Shown: positions 36,955-47,228 of the stretch, in pieces
How the letters are laid out: the number at the start of each line of letters is the position of its first letter
Position numbering within the stretch: the first letter of the stretch is position 1
Assembly (NCBI RefSeq): GCF_012935695.1
Contig: NZ_CP052859.1
Coordinates: 1,467,001 to 1,531,000 of the forward strand
DNA: 64,000 nt
Origin: Pseudomonas sp. ADAK18
Lineage (GTDB): Bacteria > Pseudomonadota > Gammaproteobacteria > Pseudomonadales > Pseudomonadaceae
Reading direction: 5' to 3'
The notes under the pieces: generated by a model
Told to the model about the DNA's origin: nothing
Seen by the model: only the letters and a program-made list of their open reading frames with translations
The model's database searches: none
Made by a program: the position numbers and the translations under genes

Positions 36955-37213
36955 GGAGATATCCTTAACCTTGCGAGACGACAGAGACGATCTGCCTGTA
37001 TCGGCGAGCCAGGTTTTTTCTTTATTCATGCGTTCAATTTAAAGTTTCCCCTCGGGCCTTCGTCTTTGACATGACGTCCCACCTGCTGCAAAGTGCGCGC
37101 CCTCTAATAAAACTCTCTTTAAGCCTGCATTCCGGCAGTCGTTCTCGACGCTTGCCCGAGCGCCGGTATGCCCGTGTTTTGCTGTTTTTTTAGCTTTCTG
37201 TCTTGAGGTAACC

Positions 37214-38536
37214 ATGGTTAATGCAGTAATCGCCGCGGTCGGCACCATGCTGGTGCTCAGCCTGTCTCGCGTGCATGTGGTCATCGCGATCATTATCGGC
37301 GCCCTCGTGGGTGGCCTGACCGGTGGCTTGGGAATCGATGCCACGCTGAAGGCGTTCAACAGCGGTTTGGGCGGCGGCGCTACGGTGGCGTTGTCCTACG
37401 CGCTGCTCGGTGCTTTCGCGGTGGCGATTGCCAAGTCCGGCCTGGCCCACGCCTTGGCGGACAAGGCGTTGCTGCTGGTGGATCGCCAAGAGGCCAGCGG
37501 TGGCAGTCACGTCAAATGGCTGTTGATCGGCCTGCTGTGGGTGGTGGCCATCGCGTCGCAGAACATCCTGCCGATTCACATCGCCTTTATCCCGCTGCTG
37601 GTGCCGCCGCTGTTATATGTGCTGACCAAGTTGCAACTGGACCGCCGCCTGATCGCCTGTGTCATGACCTTCGGCTTGATCACGCCCTACATGTTCCTGC
37701 CGGTGGGCTTCGGCAACATTTTCCTTAACCAGATCCTGCTGGCCAACGTCGCCAAGAGCGGCGTGGACATCAGTCACGTCAACGTCACCCACGCCATGGG
37801 TCTCCCGGCGCTGGGCATGGTGGTCGGCTTGCTGGTGGCGGTGTTTATCAGCTACCGCAAGAAACGCGTGTACGACTTGGAGAAAATCGAGCGGGTCGAG
37901 CAGGTCGCCGTGCAATACAACCCGTTGACCCTGCTGGTGGCCGGCCTGGCGATTGCCTCTGCGTTCATTATTCAGTTGTGGCTGGACTCGATGATTATTG
38001 GCGCCCTGGCCGGGTTCCTGATTTTCTCGGTGTCGGGCATCGTGCGCTGGCGCGAAACCGATGACCTGTTCACAGAAGGCATGAAGATGATGGCGATGAT
38101 CGGTTTCATCATGATCGCCTCCTCAGGCTTTGCCGAGGTGCTCAAGGCCACCGGCGAAGTCAATACGCTGGTGGAAGCGTCCGCAGCCTTTATCGGCCAT
38201 AGCCGTGGGGTGGGGGCCCTGCTGATGTTGCTGGTGGGTTTGCTGGTGACCATGGGCATCGGTTCGTCGTTCTCCACCGTGCCGATCCTGGCGGCGATCT
38301 TCGTGCCGTTGTGTGTGCAACTGGGGTTCAGCCCGCTGGCCATCGTGTGCATCGTCGGCACCGCCGGCGCCTTGGGCGATGCCGGTTCGCCTGCCTCGGA
38401 CTCGACCCTGGGCCCGACCTCTGGCTTGAACATCGACGGCCAGCATCACCATATCTGGGACACCGTGGTGCCGACATTCCTGCACTACAACCTGCCGTTG
38501 CTGGCCTTCGGTTGGTTTGCCGCGATGACGCTGTAG
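37214..38536 (+). CDS. Na+/H+ antiporter family (NhaC-like) transporter, PA2653-like
   Basis: 440 aa, about eleven to twelve hydrophobic segments. Motifs include [40 protein letters not shown] and [19 protein letters not shown], which are seen in the YuiF-type branch annotated as Na+/H+ antiporters though some may carry amino acids or amines. It is divergent from the TlpQ-like receptor (259-bp gap) and followed by a second receptor, as in P. aeruginosa PA2652-PA2654. A joint sensing-and-uptake role is likely; substrate unproven. Confidence 0.82.
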   Translation: MVNAVIAAVGTMLVLSLSRVHVVIAIIIGALVGGLTGGLGIDATLKAFNSGLGGGATVALSYALLGAFAVAIAKSGLAHALADKALLLVDRQEASGGSHVKWLLIGLLWVVAIASQNILPIHIAFIPLLVPPLLYVLTKLQLDRRLIACVMTFGLITPYMFLPVGFGNIFLNQILLANVAKSGVDISHVNVTHAMGLPALGMVVGLLVAVFISYRKKRVYDLEKIERVEQVAVQYNPLTLLVAGLAIASAFIIQLWLDSMIIGALAGFLIFSVSGIVRWRETDDLFTEGMKMMAMIGFIMIASSGFAEVLKATGEVNTLVEASAAFIGHSRGVGALLMLLVGLLVTMGIGSSFSTVPILAAIFVPLCVQLGFSPLAIVCIVGTAGALGDAGSPASDSTLGPTSGLNIDGQHHHIWDTVVPTFLHYNLPLLAFGWFAAMTL

Positions 38537-38648
38537 GTTACCCGTGCAGGAGTTGTCGAGTGAAACGAGGCTGCGATAGCGGCCTACAGTTTTCTCCCGC
38601 CAAGCCGTTAACCCCATAAACCACCCTGCTAATCGAGAGAGAAAAACC

Positions 38649-40331
38649 ATGCGCCTTAGCTTGAAGGCCAAAGTATTGTCCCTCGCAGTACTGCCTGTGC
38701 TGCTGTTTGCCGTGGTCATCAGCCTGACCACCGTGTGGATCCTCAAGGACCAGGCGCGCAACGAGGTGGAAGAAACCCGTCAGCGGTTGCTCGAAGATGC
38801 CAAGGCCACCCTGCAGAGTTACGTGGCGGTGGCGATGACTACCATCAAGCCGTTATACGACGCTGCGGCCCCCGGCGACGAGACAGCGCGGGCCCAGGTG
38901 GTCAAGTTGTTGTCCAGCATCAGCTACGGCAAGGACGGCTACTTCTTTGGCTACGACTCCGAAACCGTGCGCCTGTTCAAGGGCAACAGCCCGGAAGGTG
39001 TCGGCAAGAGCTTCAAGGACAACCGCGACCCGAACGGCGTGTACGTCAACCGCGACCTGGTGAAAGTCGGCAAGGACGGCACTCACTACCTGCAATACAG
39101 CTCATCGCTGCCGGGTAACGAGAAGGTGTTGGTCCCCAAACTGGGTTACACCGAATACCTGCCGAAGTGGGACATGGTGATCGGTACTGCGGTCAACCTG
39201 GATGGCATCGAAACCCAGGTCAGCGAAGTTGAAGTCAAGGTGCACGAGCGCATGGAAGGCGTGTTGCTGAGCATTATCGGCATCGCGGTGATCGTGCTGC
39301 TGGTGATTGCTGCGGTGGGCATGCTGGTAGCCAATACGATTTTGCGGCCACTGCACCTGATGAAGATTAACCTCGACGACATCGCCGCCGGTGAAGGCGA
39401 CTTGACCCGCCGCCTGGCCATCACCAGCCAGGATGAGCTGGGCGAGTTGGCCGGTTCGTTCAACCGTTTCGTCGACAAGATCCACGGCCTGGTGCGTCAG
39501 ATTACCGAGATGACCTCGCAACTCACCGGGCTGGTCAGCCAGGTTTCCGAGCAAGCCCAGCGCTCGGAGCTGGCTATGGAACGCCAGCGCCAGGAGACCG
39601 ATCAGGTGGCCACCGCGATCAACGAAATGTCCTCGGCCGCCCATGAAGTGGCGCGCAGTGCCCAAGGCGCGGCCGTGGCCGCGCAGCAGACCGATGCCGA
39701 AGGTCAGGCCGCCAAGCGCGTGGTGGATGGCAGCATCGCGCAGATCCATGCGTTGGTCAGCGACATCCGCAGCAGCGGCGTGTCGTTGGACAGCCTGCAG
39801 AAGGACGTGTCGTCGATTGTCAGCGTGCTTGGGGTGATTCGTTCGATTGCCGAGCAGACCAACCTGTTGGCCCTCAACGCCGCGATTGAAGCGGCGCGGG
39901 CAGGCGAGGCCGGACGTGGATTTGCGGTGGTGGCCGACGAAGTGCGGGCTTTGGCCAGTCGCACCCAACAAAGCACCCAGGAAATCCAGGGCATGATCGA
40001 CCGCCTGCAAAAAGGCACCGAGGCTGCTGTGGAATCTATGCGCCGCTCCAGCGATGCTGGTGACGGCACCTCGGCCCAAGCCAACGAAGCCGGAGCGTCC
40101 CTGGACACCATGGCCCAGTTGATCGGCACCATCAACTCGATGAACGCGCAGATTGCCAGCGCTGCTGAAGAGCAGACCGCTGTGGCCGAAGAGATCAACC
40201 GCAGCGTGCATCAGATTGCCGTGGCGGTGGACAGCGTGGCTGATGAAACTCAACTGGGTGCGCAGACGTCGCGTAGTCTGGCGGACCTGGGGCAGCGGTT
40301 GGGCAAGTTGGTGGGGCAGTTCAGGATCTGA
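38649..40331 (+). CDS. Methyl-accepting chemotaxis protein with single Cache sensor, CtpM-like
   Basis: 560 aa. Membrane segment 1 at about 8-30, a short periplasmic sCache_2 sensor (about 31-200, with [20 protein letters not shown] and [20 protein letters not shown]), segment 2 at about 205-228, HAMP ([19 protein letters not shown]) and a signalling tip [20 protein letters not shown]. The position matches P. aeruginosa PA2652 (CtpM), a malate receptor. GAGAGAGAAAAACC precedes the ATG. Confidence 0.9.
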   Translation: MRLSLKAKVLSLAVLPVLLFAVVISLTTVWILKDQARNEVEETRQRLLEDAKATLQSYVAVAMTTIKPLYDAAAPGDETARAQVVKLLSSISYGKDGYFFGYDSETVRLFKGNSPEGVGKSFKDNRDPNGVYVNRDLVKVGKDGTHYLQYSSSLPGNEKVLVPKLGYTEYLPKWDMVIGTAVNLDGIETQVSEVEVKVHERMEGVLLSIIGIAVIVLLVIAAVGMLVANTILRPLHLMKINLDDIAAGEGDLTRRLAITSQDELGELAGSFNRFVDKIHGLVRQITEMTSQLTGLVSQVSEQAQRSELAMERQRQETDQVATAINEMSSAAHEVARSAQGAAVAAQQTDAEGQAAKRVVDGSIAQIHALVSDIRSSGVSLDSLQKDVSSIVSVLGVIRSIAEQTNLLALNAAIEAARAGEAGRGFAVVADEVRALASRTQQSTQEIQGMIDRLQKGTEAAVESMRRSSDAGDGTSAQANEAGASLDTMAQLIGTINSMNAQIASAAEEQTAVAEEINRSVHQIAVAVDSVADETQLGAQTSRSLADLGQRLGKLVGQFRI

Positions 40332-40407
40332 TTCAAGAATTGAGATGCCTGTTCTGGCCTCTTCGACTTGCTCGCGAAAGAGCCCTTACAGGCACCCTCA
40401 AACTCCT

Positions 40408-41727
40408 TCATATATCCCGCATCAACAGCCCAAACCGCAGCTCTATCTTCAGCGGTACCGGCACATACACCGTATGCCCATCCCCCGGCGCCACCTCAAT
40501 CGCCTGGCCATTGCCGTTTCGCATCATCCCCAGATCAAAATGAAAATTCCCCGCCGGCGTCATCAACTCCAGATGATCACCCACGGCAAACCGATTCTTC
40601 ACCTTCACCTCGGCCAACTCGACACGCCGCTCACCGGTCAACTCCCCGACAAACTGCTGACGCTGCGACACTGAGCTGCCGTTCTGGTAGTTCTGGTACT
40701 CGTCATGCACGTGCCTGCGCAGAAACCCCTCGGTGTAGCCACGTTGGGCCAGTGATTCCAGGTTCGTCATCAAACCCCGATCAAATGCACGACCAGCCAC
40801 GGCATCATCAATGGCTTGACGATAAACCTGGGTGGTACGCGCGCAGTAAAAGTGCGACTTGGTACGGCCTTCGATCTTCAGTGAATGCACGCCCATGTGG
40901 GCCAGGCGCTCAACATGTTGCACCGCCCGCAGGTCCTTGGCGTTCATTATGTAGGTGCCGTGTTCGTCTTCGAAAGCGGGCATCTGTTCATCGAGGCGAT
41001 TGGCTTCCTGCAACAGGAACACTTGGTCGGTGGGCGCGCCCAGACCAAGAGTGGGTTCCGGCTGATATTGCTGGACGATATCGCCGACGGTGTTTTCCAC
41101 CGCGGGTGACGCCTGGTACTTCCAGCGGCAGGCATTGGTGCAAGTTCCCTGGTTGGCATCCCGTTTGTTCATGTAGCCCGATAACAGGCAGCGCCCGGAG
41201 TAAGCCATGCACAACGCGCCGTGGACGAAGACTTCCAGCTCCATCGTCGGGACTTGCTGGCGGATTTCGGCGATTTCTTCCAGGGACAGCTCCCGCGACA
41301 GGATGATCCGACAAATCCCTTGCTGCTGCCAGAACTCGGCGCTGGCCCAATTCACGGTGTTGGCCTGTACCGAGAGGTGAATCGGCATGTGCGGGAAGTG
41401 CCGGCGTACCAGCATGATCAGCCCTGGGTCAGACATGATCAGCGCGTCCGGGCCCATGGCGATGACCGGTTCAAGGTCCTTGAGGAAGGTCTTCAGCTTG
41501 GCGTTGTGGGGCGCAATGTTGACCACCACGTAGAAACGCTTGCCCTGGGCGTGAGCTTCCTGGATGCCGAGGGCCAGGTTCGTGTGATCGAACTCGTTGT
41601 TGCGCACCCGCAGGCTGTAGCGTGGTTGCCCGGCGTACACTGCGTCGGCGCCGTAGGCAAAAGCGTAACGCATGTTTTTCAGGGTGCCGGCGGGCGCCAG
41701 CAGTTCGGGGGCAAGGGCAGGGAGCAT
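40408..41727 (-). CDS. trhP: tRNA 5-hydroxyuridine synthesis protein TrhP (YegQ), peptidase U32 family
   Basis: 439 aa. It starts LPALAPELLAPAGTLKNMRY. The U32 signature ELEVFVHGALCMAYSGRCLL is followed by SGYMNKRDANQGTCTNACRW, and MNAKDLRAVQHVERLAHMGV comes later. The cysteines in the signature region likely hold an iron-sulfur cluster. TrhP uses prephenate-dependent chemistry to place 5-hydroxyuridine at tRNA position 34. It is divergent from the AI-2E-family permease with 152 bp between. Confidence 0.9.
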   Translation of the reverse strand: MLPALAPELLAPAGTLKNMRYAFAYGADAVYAGQPRYSLRVRNNEFDHTNLALGIQEAHAQGKRFYVVVNIAPHNAKLKTFLKDLEPVIAMGPDALIMSDPGLIMLVRRHFPHMPIHLSVQANTVNWASAEFWQQQGICRIILSRELSLEEIAEIRQQVPTMELEVFVHGALCMAYSGRCLLSGYMNKRDANQGTCTNACRWKYQASPAVENTVGDIVQQYQPEPTLGLGAPTDQVFLLQEANRLDEQMPAFEDEHGTYIMNAKDLRAVQHVERLAHMGVHSLKIEGRTKSHFYCARTTQVYRQAIDDAVAGRAFDRGLMTNLESLAQRGYTEGFLRRHVHDEYQNYQNGSSVSQRQQFVGELTGERRVELAEVKVKNRFAVGDHLELMTPAGNFHFDLGMMRNGNGQAIEVAPGDGHTVYVPVPLKIELRFGLLMRDI

Positions 41728-41879
41728 GAGGGCTTCGATCGCAAAAGGACGGCAGGGTAGTCGAGGTGCTGTCAGGCGTTATTGACCTGGGTCTACATAA
41801 AAGGGCACTCGCAGGATGCGCTGCGGACTAAACATCAAGGGGCGCTTGGGTTCCTGTGTTTTTCTGCCATGGATCGAAC

Positions 41880-42941
41880 ATGAATCAAACCAACCTGCAA
41901 TTCAAAACCCTGCTGGTACTGTTGGTGCTGGTGACCCTCGCTTTTTTCTGGATCCTGCTGCCGTTTTATGGCGCAGTGTTCTGGGCCGTCATTCTGGGGA
42001 TCATCTTTGCGCCGATGCAGCGGCGTTTGCAGTTACGGTTCGGCTGGAACCGTAACCTGACGTCACTCTGTACGTTGGCCGCCTGCCTTGTGATCGCAAT
42101 CTTGCCGGTGATTATCACCAGCACCTTGCTGGTGCAGGAAGGTGCGACGCTTTACAAGAATATCGAGAGCGGCAAGCTGGACATCGCCGGCTACCTTGAG
42201 CAGTTCAAGAATGTGTTGCCGCCGTACTTCCAGCAACTGCTGGACCGCTTCGGCATGGGCAACCTGGAAGGGCTGCGGGAAAAGATCGTCAAGGGCGCCA
42301 TGCAGGGCAGCCAGTTTTTCGCCACCCAGGCGTTCAGCTTCGGCCAGGGCACCTTTGATTTCCTAGTGAGCTTTTTTATCATGCTGTATTTGCTGTTCTT
42401 CCTGCTGCGCGATGGCCCTGAATTGGTGCGCAAAGTGCGCACGGCAGTACCGTTGGCCGAGCCGCAAAAGCGTCGCCTGCAGCTCAAGTTCAATCGAGTG
42501 GTGCGCGCCACGGTCAAGGGCAACGTGCTGGTGGCCGTGACTCAGGGGGCATTGGGCGGCTTGATTTTCTGGTTTCTGGACATTCCCAGCGCATTGCTCT
42601 GGGCGGTACTGATGGCATTTCTGTCACTGTTGCCAGCGGTGGGGGCGGGAATTGTCTGGGCCCCGGTGGCGGCGTACTTCCTGCTCAGCGGTTCGATCTG
42701 GCAAGGCGTGGTACTGGCGCTGTTCGGAGTGTTCGTGATCGGGTTGGTGGATAACGTGCTGCGGCCTATCCTGGTGGGCAAGGACACCAAGATGCCCGAC
42801 TACCTGATCCTGATCTCGACCCTGGGCGGGCTGGCAATCTTTGGCCTGAATGGGTTTGTCATCGGGCCGCTGATCGCCGCGCTGTTCATGTCCAGTTGGG
42901 CGCTGTTCGTCGAAACCAGGCCGAAAGTGCAACTGCCTTAG
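41880..42941 (+). CDS. AI-2E/PerM family membrane transporter
   Basis: 353 aa from the ATG at 41880 (MNQTNLQFKTLLVLL). About seven to eight membrane segments with a large loop (about 85-150). The family pattern is seen in FFIMLYLLFFLLRDGPELVR, VAVTQGALGGLIFWFLDIPS and LPAVGAGIVWAPVAAYFLL, with the DNVLRPILVGKDTKMPDYLI end segment. Members export autoinducer-2 or act in ion exchange; a specific substrate cannot be given. Its last 4 bases overlap the 3' end of a small gene on the other strand. Confidence 0.9.
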   Translation: MNQTNLQFKTLLVLLVLVTLAFFWILLPFYGAVFWAVILGIIFAPMQRRLQLRFGWNRNLTSLCTLAACLVIAILPVIITSTLLVQEGATLYKNIESGKLDIAGYLEQFKNVLPPYFQQLLDRFGMGNLEGLREKIVKGAMQGSQFFATQAFSFGQGTFDFLVSFFIMLYLLFFLLRDGPELVRKVRTAVPLAEPQKRRLQLKFNRVVRATVKGNVLVAVTQGALGGLIFWFLDIPSALLWAVLMAFLSLLPAVGAGIVWAPVAAYFLLSGSIWQGVVLALFGVFVIGLVDNVLRPILVGKDTKMPDYLILISTLGGLAIFGLNGFVIGPLIAALFMSSWALFVETRPKVQLP

Positions 42942-43117
42942 GCGTGGAAGCAGTGGGCCATCTTGCGCGACTGGGCCTGGGCATCAGGCAGTGAAGTGAG
43001 CGGGCCGCTGACGGGTTCACCGTCACGAACCAGGTACCAGCAGGCGAGCAGTCCCAGTTCCCTGAGGTGGGCGGGAACGGCGCTGCCGATGACGGACATG
43101 ATTTGGATAGTAGGCAT
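42938..43117 (-). CDS. Small conserved hypothetical protein (59 aa)
   Basis: MPTIQIMSVIGSAVPAHLRE... with GGAGGT just upstream of the ATG at 43117 on this strand, a strong ribosome site. No signal peptide or known domain. The evenly spaced LRELGLLACWYLVRDGEPV is suggestive of a small folded domain. I recall similar short proteins across Pseudomonas but no function. It overlaps the end of the AI-2E gene by 4 bp. Confidence 0.7.
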   Translation of the reverse strand: MPTIQIMSVIGSAVPAHLRELGLLACWYLVRDGEPVSGPLTSLPDAQAQSRKMAHCFHA

Positions 43118-43230
43118 ATCGACCTCCATTGCTCTATGGAAGCCAGCTTACGGTTCATCAGCCTTCAGGAAAAATCACCCTGCTCGATAGTCGACATCAC
43201 TGTCATCGAGGCATGAGGGGCATGTTGCGA

Positions 43231-43425
43231 TCAGTCGACCACCTGATCGAGCATATTCACCACTTCATGTTCATTAAGCAGGCCCTTGTGTACCAGGTTT
43301 TCCGCCAGCAAGGACAGGAACTTGGCGCAGCGGTGGCCTTCCAGGTGCTTGAGTTCGGTCAAGGCACTGTAGACCTTGCTGGAGGTACAGAGTCCGGCGG
43401 TGCGGTGCGGGTTTTGTGTGGGCAT
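43231..43425 (-). CDS. Small conserved hypothetical protein (64 aa)
   Basis: MPTQNPHRTAGLCTSSKVYS..., preceded on this strand by AAGGACG. Mostly helical in appearance (CAKFLSLLAENLVHKGLLNE, VVNMLDQVVD). No known domain. It lies 113 bp upstream of the other small gene on the same strand. The ribosome site and coding look support it as real. Confidence 0.65.
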   Translation of the reverse strand: MPTQNPHRTAGLCTSSKVYSALTELKHLEGHRCAKFLSLLAENLVHKGLLNEHEVVNMLDQVVD

Positions 43426-43619
43426 GGGCGATCGTCCTTGTTGTTATCACGCGCTTGGATGGACAGTTTCGATAGTGAGAGCCTGTCATGACACAAACAT
43501 GACAGCGCCTGATGGGATCGGGCAAGTGGATATTGAGGTCCATCATGTCGGATTGAGCCACAGTCACTGTCCTCACAACGACCTCGGCAAGATTTATTCA
43601 GACCTGCCGACCCAAAAAG

Positions 43620-44201
43620 TTATTCCATGTTTTCCAGTGGATCGAGGGCTTGTTGGGCTTCGGGGTTGTCTTTGTACCGTTCACGCAAGTCGCTGAGTTG
43701 GCGATCGTGGCCGGCACAGGCTTCATTCATGGCCTTCTCCAGGAAGGCCCGGCGCTCAGCGTCGTAGGGCTCTTCGCCGGCAAAATGCACGCAATCTTCG
43801 TGGCGTTTGACGAAGGCGCTCACGTCGGTGGGAAGCTCCTTGGCGCCGTAGTGACCCAGGAGCTTCAGGCGCTTTTCCTCGACCCAGCCGGTAAAGTCCT
43901 GACCATCTTTAGCGATGTACATGACTTGGGCCCAGCCGCTGTCGCTGGACGCGTATACCGTCAGGCTGTCGTTGGGAACCACGTAGACTTTTTTGTTCAT
44001 GCAGACCGCATTCGGGCCGCTGTGGAAGTGCAGGTGGCCTTCACCGATCACCTTGGCCTCCATTGGCGGGCGGTACTCGGCCGCTTCCAGAGAGACATTG
44101 TCGCTCAGGGCTTCGCAGTCCACAGGCGCTTCGGCGTGGGCCAGCATTGGTAGCAGGGACAGCAATCCATACAGAGACAAGAGGCGCAGAGGTCGGTCCA
44201 T
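43620..44201 (-). CDS. Exported hypothetical protein with SH3-like region
   Basis: 193 aa from the ATG at 44201 (MDRPLRLLSLYGLLSLLPML), giving a signal peptide ending AHA; earlier in-frame ATGs at 44213 and 44231 are possible. The mature part has a conserved-looking segment NKKVYVVPNDSLTVYASSDS followed by GWAQVMYIAKDGQDFTGWVE, the style of a bacterial SH3 domain, and an acidic helical C-terminus. Probably periplasmic. Function unknown. Confidence 0.75.
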   Translation of the reverse strand: MDRPLRLLSLYGLLSLLPMLAHAEAPVDCEALSDNVSLEAAEYRPPMEAKVIGEGHLHFHSGPNAVCMNKKVYVVPNDSLTVYASSDSGWAQVMYIAKDGQDFTGWVEEKRLKLLGHYGAKELPTDVSAFVKRHEDCVHFAGEEPYDAERRAFLEKAMNEACAGHDRQLSDLRERYKDNPEAQQALDPLENME

Positions 44202-44273
44202 CGCAGGGATCATCCATGAGGGAGATGGCACTATGGTAATGAGAAAGACTTGGTCCGGTCATCCGTGAGGCAT

Positions 44274-44300
44274 AAAAAAGCCCCGCATGTTCTGCGAGGC
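44274..44300 (-). terminator. Rho-independent terminator of the Tyr/Pro-rich protein gene
   Basis: GCCCCGCA (44280-44287) and TGCGAGGC (44293-44300) pair with one mismatch; the A run at 44274-44279 gives the U tract on the minus-strand transcript. It lies 25 bp past the stop at 44325. Confidence 0.7.
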
Positions 44301-44324
44301 CTGTTCAGGTGTTTCAGTTCAGGG

Positions 44325-44672
44325 TTACCAGCCGCGGCCGTAGTAGCCGTGTGGAGGACCGTAGTAGCCGCGCGGTGGGCCGTAATAGACCGGTGCCGGG
44401 CGGTAATAAACCTGTTGCTGCACATACACCGGCGGTGGCGGTGCGTAGTACACCGGCTGCGGCTGGACATACACCGGTTGTGGTTGGACATAGACTGGTT
44501 GTTGCACATAGACCGGCCGGGACTGGCTGGCAATCACTGAGCCCACTACAGCGGCACCGACAACAGCACCAAAGACGGCCGGGCCACCCCAACCACCACC
44601 GTGGGCGGAGGCCTGACCTGCTACAGCGAGTGCACCGATAAGCAAGGCGATTTTGGGGATTTTACGAATCAT
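44325..44672 (-). CDS. Secreted Tyr/Pro/Val-rich repeat protein
   Basis: 115 aa from the ATG at 44672 (GAGGA seven bases upstream on this strand). A signal peptide MIRKIPKIALLIGALAVAGQ ends ASA. Next is a glycine-rich hydrophobic part (PAVFGAVVGAAVVGSVIAS) like a glycine zipper. Low-complexity repeats follow, PVYVQPQ and PPPPVYVQQQ, then YYGPPRG and YYGPPHG. Such small envelope proteins are common in pseudomonads and have no known role. Confidence 0.8.
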   Translation of the reverse strand: MIRKIPKIALLIGALAVAGQASAHGGGWGGPAVFGAVVGAAVVGSVIASQSRPVYVQQPVYVQPQPVYVQPQPVYYAPPPPVYVQQQVYYRPAPVYYGPPRGYYGPPHGYYGRGW

Positions 44673-44919
44673 GGTCATTCCTCGGTTAGCCCCTGCGCTT
44701 GTGGTCTGCAATCAATAGACTCAAGGATTGTCGCGGGGATACTTTTAAGACAGCGTATTTCTGGAAAACAGCACAGCCGTTAGGTAAATGTTGTGTAAGG
44801 TCTGTACCGATTGGCTTACAAAGCCTGTGCAGTGCTGCGCTAATGATCCGCGACAAACCGCCCGCACGGGTATCCCCGTCTATCCGAAACGTTCTGAGAA
44901 TGGCTTCAAGGAGTTACAC

Positions 44920-45738
44920 ATGCTGATGACCCCCAACAAGGACACCCAACTGTGCATGTCACTGTCGGGGCGCCCCGGGAATTTTGGCCTGCGGTTTCAC
45001 AACCACCTTTATGAACAACTGGGCCTGAACTTCTATTACAAGGCCTTCAGCAGCCAGGACCTGCCCGGTGCTGTGGGCGGCATTCGCGCCTTGGGTATTC
45101 GCGGTTGTGGTGTTTCCATGCCGTTCAAGGAGGCCTGCATTGCCCTAGTGGATGAACTGGACGACTCTGCCCGTGCTATCGCCTCGATCAATACCATCGT
45201 CAACACCGCCGGGCACCTCAAGGCCTACAACACTGACTACATTGCCATCGAACAACTGCTGAAAAAGCATGCGGTGCCCAAGTCCTCGACGTTTGCCCTA
45301 CGGGGCAGCGGCGGGATGGCCAAGGCGGTGGCCAGCGCCTTGCGCGATGGCGGGTACGCCAAGGGTGTGATCGTGGCGCGCAATGAAGCGGCGGGCAGGG
45401 CGCTGGCACAAAGCCTGGGTTATGAGTGGCAAGCGGAACTGGGTGGCTTGCGCCCGCAGATGTTGATCAACGTGACGCCCATCGGCATGACCGGTGGCCC
45501 GGAAGCCGATCATCTGGCCTTTGATGCCGAAGCGGTTGACTCTGCGGAGACTGTGTTCGATGTGGTGGCGATCCCCGCCGAAACGCCGTTTATCGTGCGT
45601 GGTCGGGCTAAGGGTAAACGGGTGATTACCGGCCTGGAAGTGATCGCGATCCAGGCGTTGGAGCAGTTTGTGTTGTACACGGGTGTCAGGCCGACGGATG
45701 AGCAATTTCAGGCGGCCGTGGCGTTTGCGCGAAGCTGA
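44920..45738 (+). CDS. Shikimate dehydrogenase-like protein (AroE family paralogue)
   Basis: 272 aa from the ATG at 44920, with AAGGAG (44908-44913) upstream. The N-terminal substrate domain (KDTQLCMSLSGRPGNFGLRF, GCGVSMPFKE, SINTIVNT, YNTDYIA) keeps shikimate-type residues. The NAD(P) loop is GSGGMAKAV instead of the AroE GAGGAARA, as in the HI0607-type SDH-like group. It probably oxidises shikimate or quinate weakly or a related compound; it is not the main AroE. Confidence 0.87.
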   Translation: MLMTPNKDTQLCMSLSGRPGNFGLRFHNHLYEQLGLNFYYKAFSSQDLPGAVGGIRALGIRGCGVSMPFKEACIALVDELDDSARAIASINTIVNTAGHLKAYNTDYIAIEQLLKKHAVPKSSTFALRGSGGMAKAVASALRDGGYAKGVIVARNEAAGRALAQSLGYEWQAELGGLRPQMLINVTPIGMTGGPEADHLAFDAEAVDSAETVFDVVAIPAETPFIVRGRAKGKRVITGLEVIAIQALEQFVLYTGVRPTDEQFQAAVAFARS

Positions 45739-45782
45739 ATGCTGAACCTTGGGAGGAGGGCTGTTGTGGGAGGAGGGCCGTT

Positions 45783-45913
45783 GTGGCGAGGGGGCTTGCC
45801 CCCGTTGGGCTGCGAAGCGGCCCTGAAACCTGCCGTCTCGGTCTAACTGAAAAACTCAGCGATCTTTTTGGGGCTGCTGCGCAGCCCAACGGGGGGGCAA
45901 GCCCCCTCGCCAC
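45783..45913. repeat. REPIN (paired REP elements) 1
   Basis: Begins GTGGCGAGGGGGCTTGCCCC and ends GGCAAGCCCCCTCGCCAC, an inverted pair of REP units with a GGGCTGCGAAGCGGCCC and a GGGGCTGCTGCGCAGCCC hairpin. It lies after the AroE-like gene. The right unit has one extra G in its run. Confidence 0.9.
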
Positions 45914-45934
45914 AACAAGCCTGTTCACGCCGCG

Positions 45935-46582
45935 TTATTCCAACCGCGAGAGGCGCTCTTCCAGCGCTGCAATCCGCGCCTCCAACTCTTCAATCCGCTC
46001 CAACGAAACCCCAATACTGGCACTGCGCTCCGCCGGATTACCACGGGCGGCGAGGATCGCCTCGATGTCTGCCGGATCGCCCAAGGCATGCATATAGCGA
46101 TCTTCCCGCTGCCCCGACTGACGTGGAACCAATAGTGCGAGTCCACGGGCGATCAGGCGCTCCAGTTGATGCACCACCTGTTCGGTGTCTTCAAAGTCAT
46201 GCATGCGCCCGCTGCGGGTCAGTAATTCACTGACGGTCTGCGGGCCGCGCAAAAACAACAAGCCGATGAGAATCACCTGGGCCGGCACCAGCTCCAGCGC
46301 CTTGTCCACCCGATGCTCCCAGCGGTCGGCGCGACTGCCCATCACCAATCGGGTAAAACCGCTACCTTCCAGGGCCCGCAGGCTCTGGCCGACCTGGCCT
46401 TGGCTCAGGTTCATCACCGGCTCCCGGCTGGTCTTCTGGTTGCAGGCGATTACCAGCGCGTTGAGGGTCAGCGGGTAGGTTTCCGGGCTGGTGGCCTGTT
46501 TCTCGATCAGGCTGCCCAGGATGCGGATTTCCGTGCTGTTCAGGCGTGGCTCGGCGGAAGTGGTGTCGTGCTCGGTGGTCAT
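45935..46582 (-). CDS. yceH: YceH family protein (UPF0502/DUF480)
   Basis: 215 aa from the ATG at 46582. Two winged-helix-like units make up the DUF480 fold: [59 protein letters not shown] and [20 protein letters not shown]. It ends in a coiled coil ([20 protein letters not shown]). The DNA-binding look suggests a regulator, but no function is established. Confidence 0.88.
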   Translation of the reverse strand: MTTEHDTTSAEPRLNSTEIRILGSLIEKQATSPETYPLTLNALVIACNQKTSREPVMNLSQGQVGQSLRALEGSGFTRLVMGSRADRWEHRVDKALELVPAQVILIGLLFLRGPQTVSELLTRSGRMHDFEDTEQVVHQLERLIARGLALLVPRQSGQREDRYMHALGDPADIEAILAARGNPAERSASIGVSLERIEELEARIAALEERLSRLE

Positions 46583-46706
46583 CGCGCTTTCCCTATGCAG
46601 TGAGCCCACTAGCCTAATCCTGAAAAAATAAAAGACAAGCAGTGCCGGCGGCGAGCATGTCTATAATCGCGGCTGTTCAAACCCTGCCACCATTGTCGAG
46701 ACTGTC

Positions 46707-47216
46707 ATGACTATTTCCCTGTACGCCGCCTCCCTCCCGGTCTTCAAGCAAATGCTCAACGCCCTGAGCGATGTGCTGAACAAGGCCGAGGCCCATGCCA
46801 CCGCCAAGAACATCGACCCGAACGCCTACCTGCAAGCACGCCTGTTCCCTGACATGTTCCCGCTGGTGCGCCAGGTGCAGATCGCTGTCGACTTCGCCAA
46901 AGGCGTTTCTGCCCGCCTGGCTGAAATCGAAGTGCCGAAATATGACGATACCGAAGTGACCTTTGCTGACCTGCAAGCGCTGATTGCCAAGGTTCTGGCG
47001 TTCATCGACACCATCACCCCGGCACAGATCGACGGCAAGGAAGGCATCGAAATCGTTACTCGTCCTGGTACGCCGAAAGAGAAGCGCTTCAGCGGCCAGT
47101 CTTACCTGCTGACCTACGGCCTGCCGCAGTTCTTCTTCCACGTCACCACCGCTTACGCCTTGCTGCGTCACAATGGTGTGGAAGTGGGCAAGCGTGATTA
47201 CATGGGCGCGTTCTAA
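46707..47216 (+). CDS. DUF1993 family protein
   Basis: 169 aa: MTISLYAASLPVFKQMLNAL, then LFPDMFPLVRQVQIAVDFAK and RFSGQSYLLTYGLPQFFFHV, typical of DUF1993 (a DinB-like helical bundle). The conserved His in FFFHVTTAYALLRHNGVEVG is present. Function unknown. A strong terminator follows. Confidence 0.88.
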   Translation: MTISLYAASLPVFKQMLNALSDVLNKAEAHATAKNIDPNAYLQARLFPDMFPLVRQVQIAVDFAKGVSARLAEIEVPKYDDTEVTFADLQALIAKVLAFIDTITPAQIDGKEGIEIVTRPGTPKEKRFSGQSYLLTYGLPQFFFHVTTAYALLRHNGVEVGKRDYMGAF

Positions 47217-47228
47217 ACGTCCTGAAAT

